Below are positions 32,156 to 37,309 of a stretch of DNA of 37,309 nt, in pieces. Position 1 is the stretch's first letter, and every line of letters starts with the position of its first letter. The notes beneath the pieces were generated by a model. The model did not search any database. It was not told the DNA's origin and worked only from the letters and a program-made list of their open reading frames with translations. The stretch is from Actinomycetota bacterium (GTDB taxonomy: Bacteria; Actinomycetota; Thermoleophilia; Gaiellales; Gaiellaceae), in assembly GCA_005885245.1 (NCBI GenBank), contig VAWR01000135.1:1-37309 (forward strand), written 5' to 3'. The position numbers and the translations under genes are program-made.

Positions 32156-32377
32156 CTACTTCAGCGCGTGGAAGAGCGCGATGCAGTTCGCGACGAAGAG
32201 GACGCCGACGAGGACGGTGAGCCGTGTCAGGTTGCGCTCGACGATGTGCGTACCGCCCTGCGAAGCGGGCGTGAAACCCATCCCTCCGAGCCCTGTGTCC
32301 CGTCCTGAGTGCATCAGGATCAGGCCGACGAGAGCCATCGAGAGCAGTACCTGGATGACGGCAAGCGCCTGAACCAT
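32156..32377 (-). CDS. secG: Preprotein translocase subunit SecG
   Basis: A 73-aa two-helix membrane protein of the SecYEG channel. Helix one is VIQVLLSMALVGLILMHS. The conserved loop follows (RDTGLGGMG, then SQGGTHIVERNLTRLT), and helix two is VLVGVLFVANCIALF. ATG start at 32377. Length and layout match the family. The SBP-like lipoprotein gene follows closely, possibly overlapping its 3' end if that protein starts upstream of its first ATG. Confidence 0.94.
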   Translation of the reverse strand: MVQALAVIQVLLSMALVGLILMHSGRDTGLGGMGFTPASQGGTHIVERNLTRLTVLVGVLFVANCIALFHALK

Positions 32378-32421
32378 CGCGGGGCCAGGGTAGCAGCGTG
32401 ACTACTGGAGGCCCGAACCCT

Positions 32422-32814
32422 CTACCGTGCGACGACCTCGAGGATCGCGTCGATCAGCTCCGCGGCGATCCGGTCCTTGGTGACGTAGCCGGCCGCCCCG
32501 GCCCCGCGAGCTCGATCCACGTCGGTGCGTGCGTTCGACCCGGTCAGCATGAGGACGCACGCGTGCGGGTGCTGCTTCCGGATCTGCTTCGTCGCCTGGA
32601 ATCCATCCATGATCGGCATCGCGATGTCCATCAGGATCACGTCCGGATCGAGCTGCAGGGCGAGCTGCACGGCTTCGCCGCCGTCCGCGGCATGGCCTGC
32701 GACCTCGAGCCGATCGTCTGTGGCGAGGATCGCTTCGAGCGCCTGCCCGAACAACCGATGGTCGTCCGCGATCAGCACGCGGATCTTGTGCGGGATGTCG
32801 ACGACGGCCTCCAT
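32422..32814 (-). CDS. Stand-alone response regulator receiver protein
   Basis: A 130-aa protein made of one receiver domain only. It has the acidic pair in VLIADDHRLF, the phospho-acceptor Asp in VILMDIAMP, the Thr in VLMLTGS and the Lys in YVTKDR. Sequence style is that of NarL-type receivers, but the LuxR DNA-binding domain is missing and the gene ends cleanly with its own stop (no remnant downstream). It may act through protein contacts or as a phosphate sink. No kinase is adjacent. ATG at 32814, 41 bp from the divergent TPR-like gene. Confidence 0.9.
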   Translation of the reverse strand: MEAVVDIPHKIRVLIADDHRLFGQALEAILATDDRLEVAGHAADGGEAVQLALQLDPDVILMDIAMPIMDGFQATKQIRKQHPHACVLMLTGSNARTDVDRARGAGAAGYVTKDRIAAELIDAILEVVAR

Positions 32815-32855
32815 GACCCCGGTTCAGTTGAAATGTGACTTGTTAGGGTCGATTT

Positions 32856-33086
32856 GTGAAGGGGGATGACGCACACGCACGCATCCAAAAGTTGTTGGTG
32901 ACGGGGGACAACCGTCTGAAGCAGGGCGTCGATCCGGCGAAGGCGAGGCAGAGCTACGAACAGGCGCTGGAAGCTGCCCGCGAGGCCGGGCTGGAGGATT
33001 CGATCCGCCCGCTGGTCGAGATCAGGCTTGCCGATCTCGAGCGGCTCGCCGGAGGATCGTCTCCACTCGCTCCGCCTGACGCCTGA
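32856..33086 (+). CDS. Small TPR-like protein
   Basis: A 76-aa protein. The sequence ARIQKLLVTGDNRLKQGVDPAKARQSYEQALEAAREAGLEDSIRPLVEIRLADLERL resembles about one and a half tetratricopeptide helices, a protein-protein contact fold. The GTG start at 32856 is divergent from the receiver gene, with which it might act. The last 65 bp overlap the convergent glycosyltransferase gene. The role is not known. Confidence 0.65.
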   Translation: MKGDDAHARIQKLLVTGDNRLKQGVDPAKARQSYEQALEAAREAGLEDSIRPLVEIRLADLERLAGGSSPLAPPDA

Positions 33087-34017
33087 CGTCGTGCGCCTCG
33101 GCCGCCGAACGCGCGGCCGAGTTCGGTCGAGGTAGCGACGCGGCGGCGCGCAGGCCGGCGAGCAGCGCACCGTCGTCCATGGGGTCGACGAGCACGCCGG
33201 CGTCCGGCGGCACGAATTCAGGCGGCCCGCCGATCCGCGTGGCCACGACCGACCGGCCGCACGCCATCGCCTCGAGCGTCGCCTGACCAAAGGGCTCGAT
33301 CAGGCTCGGCTGGCAGACGACATGGGCTGCAGCGATCCGAACCGGCAGCTCGTCGTACGGAAGCGCGCCGGTGAGCTCGATCCCGTGACGACCCTCGAGC
33401 TCTCTGCGCAGAGGCCCGTCGCCGACGAACGTCAGCGTCCCTTCGCCCAACCGCTCGTACGCGTTCGCCAGGCGAAGGACGTTCTTGCGTGGGATCAACG
33501 AGCCGACGCAGAGGAAGCGCGGCGGGCCGTCAGGCGCGGGCGCGACGGTGAACCGCTGGAGGTCGACGCCTGAGTCGACGACTTCGGTCTTGCCGCGTGC
33601 CTCGGGCACCTTTGCTTCGAGCTCGCGACGCAGGTAGTCCGAAACGGCGATCACCGTCGCGGCGCGCCGAACGACGAAGCGAGTCGCCGCCCGGATTCCC
33701 GGCAGCCAGCCGATGTTCCGCACGTCCCGCCCGTGTGCAGTCACCACCAGGGGCGCACGCCCGGCCAGCGCTGCGATCAGACCTGTCGGGACGAGGAAGT
33801 GCGCGTACACCACGTCCGGGCGGAAACGCCGCGCGGTCTCGTGCGTCGAGCGAGCGAGCTCGACGTACTTCCCCTTGCCCCGGCGCCGGCGGTCGAGGAC
33901 GGCGCGCTCCACGTCGTGGCCGCGCACGACGAGCTGCTCCTCGAGCCCGCGCACGAACACCCCGAGGTCGGGATCGGCAGGACCCGGATACATCTGCGAG
34001 ACGAGGAGGATCCTCAA
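33022..34017 (-). CDS. Glycosyltransferase family 4
   Basis: A 331-aa cytosolic GT-B enzyme that transfers sugar from a nucleotide donor. The N-terminal domain opens MRILLVSQMYPGPADPDLGVFV and contains HFLVPTGLIAALAGRAPLVVTAHGRDV. The donor-binding domain shows CVGSLIPRKN, LTFVGDGPLRRELE and the EPFGQATLEAMACG motif (the E-x7-E pair), followed by GGPPEFV. The acceptor is probably a lipid or cell-surface glycan, but nothing adjacent identifies it. It ends overlapping the TPR-like gene by 65 bp. Confidence 0.92.
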   Translation of the reverse strand: MRILLVSQMYPGPADPDLGVFVRGLEEQLVVRGHDVERAVLDRRRRGKGKYVELARSTHETARRFRPDVVYAHFLVPTGLIAALAGRAPLVVTAHGRDVRNIGWLPGIRAATRFVVRRAATVIAVSDYLRRELEAKVPEARGKTEVVDSGVDLQRFTVAPAPDGPPRFLCVGSLIPRKNVLRLANAYERLGEGTLTFVGDGPLRRELEGRHGIELTGALPYDELPVRIAAAHVVCQPSLIEPFGQATLEAMACGRSVVATRIGGPPEFVPPDAGVLVDPMDDGALLAGLRAAASLPRPNSAARSAAEAHDVRRQAERVETILRRAARDRQA

Positions 34018-34036
34018 GCTCGCTGCTGCGGGTCCT

Positions 34037-34058
34037 GAGGCATCGCTTGCGATGCCTC
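34037..34058. terminator. Hairpin in the mutase-glycosyltransferase gap
   Basis: A perfect 10-bp inverted repeat, GAGGCATCGC (34037-34046) and GCGATGCCTC (34049-34058), with a TT loop. It lies 20 bp before the glycosyltransferase start and after the mutase terminator, on the minus strand. There is no T-tract. Confidence 0.4.
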
Positions 34059-34100
34059 ATACGAGGCGCCGTCGACCGCGTCGGCGGCGCCGTTCACGAA

Positions 34101-34142
34101 GTACGACGCACGGCGTGCCATCAGGCGCGCCGTGCGTCGTAC
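34101..34142 (-). terminator. Perfect 14-bp palindrome around the mutase stop codon
   Basis: GTACGACGCACGGC (34101-34114) and GCCGTGCGTCGTAC (34129-34142) pair perfectly. The mutase stop codon (34121-34123) lies in the 14-nt loop. One arm encodes the last residues of the mutase (TYDAR), so the other arm is an inverted copy of coding sequence. Likely transcript end or 3' protector. Confidence 0.6.
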
Positions 34143-35695
34143 GTGCCGAACTCCTCCCGCAGCGCGTTGCTGATCTCGCCGACGGTTGCGCGGGCACGAA
34201 GTGCATCGCGCATCGGGACGAGGAGATTGCCCTCGCCGCGCGCCGTCTCGCGCACTGCCTCGACCGCACGCTGCGCGTCGTCGGCATTGCGCTCCGCCCG
34301 GACGCGCGCCGTTCGTTCGAGCTGCCGCTTTTCCGCGTTGGGATCGATGCGATGGAGCTCGATCGGTTCCTCTTCACCCTCGGTGAACCGGTTGACGCCC
34401 ACGATCACGCGCTCGCCGCTCTCGACCTCTTGCTGCCAGCGAAAGGCCGCCTGCTCGATCTCGTCCTGCACGAAGCCCTGCTCGACCGCGGCGACGGCGC
34501 CCCCGAGCTCGTCGATCCGCCCGATCAGGTCCCACGCCTTCGCCTCGAGCTCGTCGGTGAGCGCCTCGATGAAGTACGACCCGCCCAGCGGATCGGCGGT
34601 GTCCGTGCCGCCCGCCTCGTGAGCGAGGAGCTGCTGCGTGCGCAAGGCGATGCGCGCGCTTCGCTCCGACGGCAGGGCGAGCGCCTCGTCGTAGCCGTTC
34701 GTGTGAATCGACTGCGCGCCGCCGGCCACGGCTGAAAGCGCCTGGATCGCAACGCGCACGATGTTGTTCTCCGGCTGCTGCGCCGTGAGAGTCGAGCCGC
34801 CGGTCTGCGCGTGGAACCGGAGCGCCTGCGCCTTCGTGTTGGTGACTCCGAAGCGCTCCTTCATGATGCGGGCCCACATCCGCCGCGCCGCGCGGAACTT
34901 CGCCACCTCCTGGAAGAAGTGATTGTGCGCGTTGAAGAAGAAGGACAAGCGCTCGCCGAGCTGGTCCGGCGACGAGCCCGCGTCGACTGCCGCCTGCGCA
35001 TAGGCGATGCCGTTCGCAAGCGTGAACGCGAGCTCCTGAACTGCAGTCGAGCCCGCCTCGCGGATGTGGTAGCCGGAGATGGAGATCGGGTTCCACCTGG
35101 GGAGTCGCTCCGCGGCGTACACGAACAGATCCGTCGTGATGCGGATGGAAGGACGAGGCGGGTAGATGTAGTTCCCGCGGGCGATGTACTCCTTGAGGAT
35201 GTCGTTCTGCACGGTGCCGCGTAGCTGCTCGCCGCGAACTCCCTGGTCTTCCGCGACGAGCTCGTACAGCAGGAGCAGCAGGGCCGCGGGCGCGTTGATG
35301 GTCATCGACGTCGACACCTCGCCGAGCGGAATCTCGTGGAAGAGGAGCTCCATGTCCGCGATCGAGTCGATCGCGACGCCGGTACGACCCACTTCACCCG
35401 CGGCGCGCGGGTCGTCCGAGTCGTAGCCGAGCTGCGTGGGCAGATCAAACGCCACCGACAGTCCGGTCTGGCCGCGCTCGAGGAGGTAGCGGAAGCGCTG
35501 GTTCGTCTCCTCGGCGGAGGCGAAGCCCGCGTACTGGCGGATCGTCCACGGCCTTCCGCGGTACATGTCGCCGTAGGGACCGCGCGTGAACGGGAACTCG
35601 CCCGGAAGCTCGAGCTCCGCGGGCGCGTCCTCGGCTGTGTAGACCGGCTTGACCTCGATCTCGGAGTCGGTCTCTCGACGGTCGGTCGTCGCCAT
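34121..35695 (-). CDS. Acyl-CoA mutase large subunit (methylmalonyl-CoA mutase family)
   Basis: A 524-aa TIM-barrel subunit of a B12-dependent carbon-skeleton mutase. Diagnostic parts are [105 protein letters not shown] and [16 protein letters not shown]. The C-terminal B12-binding domain is absent; it must come from a separate small subunit not in this window. Methylmalonyl-CoA versus isobutyryl-CoA or another acyl-CoA cannot be settled: the PPRPS stretch is closer to what I recall of isobutyryl-CoA mutase. The start chosen is [11 protein letters not shown] (ATG 35695); the frame is open to 35821 but that part runs into the divergent gene. Confidence 0.92.
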   Translation of the reverse strand: MATTDRRETDSEIEVKPVYTAEDAPAELELPGEFPFTRGPYGDMYRGRPWTIRQYAGFASAEETNQRFRYLLERGQTGLSVAFDLPTQLGYDSDDPRAAGEVGRTGVAIDSIADMELLFHEIPLGEVSTSMTINAPAALLLLLYELVAEDQGVRGEQLRGTVQNDILKEYIARGNYIYPPRPSIRITTDLFVYAAERLPRWNPISISGYHIREAGSTAVQELAFTLANGIAYAQAAVDAGSSPDQLGERLSFFFNAHNHFFQEVAKFRAARRMWARIMKERFGVTNTKAQALRFHAQTGGSTLTAQQPENNIVRVAIQALSAVAGGAQSIHTNGYDEALALPSERSARIALRTQQLLAHEAGGTDTADPLGGSYFIEALTDELEAKAWDLIGRIDELGGAVAAVEQGFVQDEIEQAAFRWQQEVESGERVIVGVNRFTEGEEEPIELHRIDPNAEKRQLERTARVRAERNADDAQRAVEAVRETARGEGNLLVPMRDALRARATVGEISNALREEFGTYDARRA

Positions 35696-35717
35696 CACCG
35701 AAGAGTATGCTCGGCTC

Positions 35718-36860
35718 GTGCGTGCGCTCGCCGTTGCGGTGGCGACCGTCGCGCTTGCCCTTCCCGCTGCCGGCGCGGGCGGTGACGCGAAGATCGCATA
35801 CGTCCTCGGCAAAAGGGCCACGATCGTCTACCTCGGCAGTCCGATCCGGCAGCCGATCGTGCTGTCGAGAACGGGGGTTCCGCGCTGGAGTGGCGATGGA
35901 AGGTTGCTCTCGATCGGCGGATGGGTCGTCGGCCGCGCGCACCTACCGGCTACGCAGCTCTTTTGGGCGCCGACGGGGGAAATCGCGGCGTACGCGAGGA
36001 GAGACGGAGCCGTCATGCAATGGACGCCGAGAGGATCACGCAGCGTCGTCCCCGCCGCGTGGGGTGCGACCTCGATCGCCTGGGGACCCAGCGGCCACCT
36101 GGCACTCGGCAGATCGATTTGCCAGGTGCCGTGCGGCGTGCCGCGCCACCAGGAAGTGTGGATCTGGCGGAACGGCTCTCTGCGACGCGTTGCAGGACCG
36201 CTCCGCGGCGTGGCCAGGCCGATCGTCGCCGGCTTTGCTCCTGACGGCCGCGTACTCTGGTGGCCGGACGAGCAGGGTTCCGCATCGATCGCGGCCGACG
36301 GTCTACCGCTCTACGCGAACCGAAGCAGGATCGTCAAGACGCTCCCGGACGCCGATTTCGTCGTTCGCTGCGGTCGGCATCTGGCTGTCGTCGCCGGTGG
36401 CGACCGCTACACGACACACGGGAAGCGGATCCTTTTCGACGGAAGGGACAGCTCGGACGACGCGACGCGATCCTGGGTGTCGCCGTCGTGCACTGCGAAC
36501 GGCAGACTCGTCGCGGCGGCCGGACGAAACTGGCAAGAGACGAGGTTCGGTGCAGAGCACCGGGCGATCTGGCAGCTCCTCCCCACGCGTCGGCAGCTCA
36601 CGCGACCACCGCCCGGTTGGACGGACGAGAGCCCACATCTCCTGAACGACGGCTCGGTTCTCTTCGTTCGTACGCGTCAGACCGCGCGGAAGGTAAACGG
36701 AGAGTGGATCACGACCAGCCGCGGATTACTCGAGCGGCTACTGCACGGAAAGATCGTCCGGGTCACAGACGTGAGTTTCGCTTCGAAGGACAGCAGCGGC
36801 GACTGGCTCAACTACTACGGCCACTACAACTGGCCCGACCGCATCGCGATCTCGCCCTAG
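35718..36860 (+). CDS. Secreted beta-propeller-like protein of unknown function
   Basis: A 380-aa exported protein. Signal peptide [22 protein letters not shown] (GTG start 35718). The rest has repeated blade-like units, for example [60 protein letters not shown] and [16 protein letters not shown], as in TolB/WD40-like propellers. One disulfide is possible (CQVPC). Its start is only 22 bp from the divergent mutase start, so its promoter must lie within or very near the mutase gene. The role is unknown; propellers of this sort bind proteins or wall polymers. Confidence 0.75.
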   Translation: MRALAVAVATVALALPAAGAGGDAKIAYVLGKRATIVYLGSPIRQPIVLSRTGVPRWSGDGRLLSIGGWVVGRAHLPATQLFWAPTGEIAAYARRDGAVMQWTPRGSRSVVPAAWGATSIAWGPSGHLALGRSICQVPCGVPRHQEVWIWRNGSLRRVAGPLRGVARPIVAGFAPDGRVLWWPDEQGSASIAADGLPLYANRSRIVKTLPDADFVVRCGRHLAVVAGGDRYTTHGKRILFDGRDSSDDATRSWVSPSCTANGRLVAAAGRNWQETRFGAEHRAIWQLLPTRRQLTRPPPGWTDESPHLLNDGSVLFVRTRQTARKVNGEWITTSRGLLERLLHGKIVRVTDVSFASKDSSGDWLNYYGHYNWPDRIAISP

Positions 36861-36865
36861 ACGCG

Positions 36866-37087
36866 TTACTTGTAGCGGTAGACGATCCTGCCGCGATTGA
36901 GGTCGTACGGCGACAGTTCGATCTTGATGCGGTCGCCTGGGAAGATGCGGATGCGATAGCGCCGCATCTTCCCCGCGGTGTAACCGAGTGTCTCGTGGCC
37001 GCCGTCGAGAGCGATCCGGAAATAACCGTTCCGGAGCGCCTCGATGACCTCGCCATCGAGCTCGATCTTCTGTTCCTTCTCGGCGAC
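36866..37087 (-). CDS. infA: Translation initiation factor IF-1, apparent GTC start
   Basis: A 73-aa OB-fold protein that binds the ribosomal A site during initiation. The sequence EKEQKIELDGEVIEALRNGYFRIALDGGHETLGYTAGKMRRYRIRIFPGDRIKIELSPYDLNRGRIVYRYK is clearly IF-1 and complete. The codon at the usual start position is GTC (37087-37085), preceded at 6 nt by AAGGGG, an ideal ribosome site. No ATG, GTG or TTG occurs in frame nearby; the first one upstream is deep within cspA (37273). Either IF-1 uses GTC here, or one base is a sequencing or assembly error (GTG). It lies 10 bp after the cspA stop and ends 5 bp from the convergent propeller gene. Confidence 0.9.
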   Translation of the reverse strand, partial: VAEKEQKIELDGEVIEALRNGYFRIALDGGHETLGYTAGKMRRYRIRIFPGDRIKIELSPYDLNRGRIVYRYK

Positions 37088-37097
37088 TGCCGGCCCC

Positions 37098-37304
37098 TTA
37101 CTGGGAAGGGACGACGTTGATCGCCTCAGGGCCCTTCTGACCCTCGCGCGACTCGAACTCGACTTTCGCTCCCTCGGCCAGCGACTTGAAGCCGTCGCCT
37201 CCGATGTTGGAGTGATGCACGAAGAGATCCTTCCCGCCGTCCTCCGGCGCGATGAATCCGTATCCCTTGGCATCGTTGAACCACTTGACGGTTCCGGTTG
37301 CCAT
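37098..37304 (-). CDS. Cold-shock protein, CspA family
   Basis: A 68-aa single cold-shock domain that binds single-stranded RNA and DNA. It has [18 protein letters not shown] with RNP1 (KGYGFI) and RNP2 (LFVHHS), and ends in [23 protein letters not shown] start at 37304, five bases from the window end, so its promoter is outside. IF-1 follows after 10 bp, making a cold-shock/initiation-factor pair that is likely co-transcribed. Confidence 0.96.
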   Translation of the reverse strand: MATGTVKWFNDAKGYGFIAPEDGGKDLFVHHSNIGGDGFKSLAEGAKVEFESREGQKGPEAINVVPSQ

Positions 37305-37309
37305 GTAAA

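Overview
The window looks like a chromosomal segment of a high-GC actinobacterium. Protein style and gene content fit class Thermoleophilia (Gaiella/Solirubrobacter-type) best. This is an inference from GC-rich codon use, frequent GTG/TTG starts, two CGAAC-N4-GTTCG (actinobacterial-type) LexA boxes, and actinobacterial families such as DUF6457 and the DEDDh/GIY-YIG fusion nuclease. I see no prophage, insertion sequence or CRISPR array.

Layout. (1) 1-12.9 kb: two complete or near-complete peptide ABC transporter operons on the minus strand (SBP-C-B-D-F, the last gene cut by the window start, and SBP-B-C-D-F). Between them lies a plus-strand DnaQ-like/UvrC-like nuclease with an SOS box. The two operons share two intergenic repeat modules (80 bp and 77 bp). 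(2) 13-16.6 kb, minus: a primary-type sigma factor and topoisomerase III. (3) 16.6-19.2 kb, plus: a tight operon of PlsC acyltransferase, 5'-3' exonuclease, a DUF6457 protein and a histone-deacetylase-like amidohydrolase. (4) 19.2-22.8 kb: a divergent NarL-type two-component pair, a GNAT acetyltransferase and a lytic transglycosylase. (5) 22.8-26.4 kb: a 480-nt structured non-coding region, a small secreted protein divergent from an OmpR-type regulator/kinase pair, and rnpB. A 29-bp copy of the rnpB 3' end flanks this block on its far side. (6) 26.4-28 kb: lexA with its SOS box, a small zinc ribbon gene, tRNA-Leu(GAG) and a broken Nudix gene. (7) 28-32.4 kb: TldD/TldE, a divergent SBP-like lipoprotein and SecG. 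(8) 32.4-37.3 kb: a lone receiver protein, a TPR-like protein, a GT4 glycosyltransferase, an acyl-CoA mutase large subunit, a secreted beta-propeller-like protein, IF-1 and a cold-shock protein.

Functional links. LexA probably controls itself and the DEDDh/GIY-YIG nuclease 20 kb away. TldD and TldE form one protease from overlapping genes. PlsC and the exonuclease are translationally coupled by a TTGA overlap. CspA is followed directly by IF-1.

Most interesting non-gene signals: a composite palindromic element present three times in one orientation; the duplicated rnpB 3' end, which looks like an attachment-site pair; the two shared operon modules; paired 11-bp-phased operator repeats between the secreted protein and the OmpR regulator; and genes (IF-1, HDAC-like, SBP-like) with no ATG/GTG/TTG where the family N-terminus should be.
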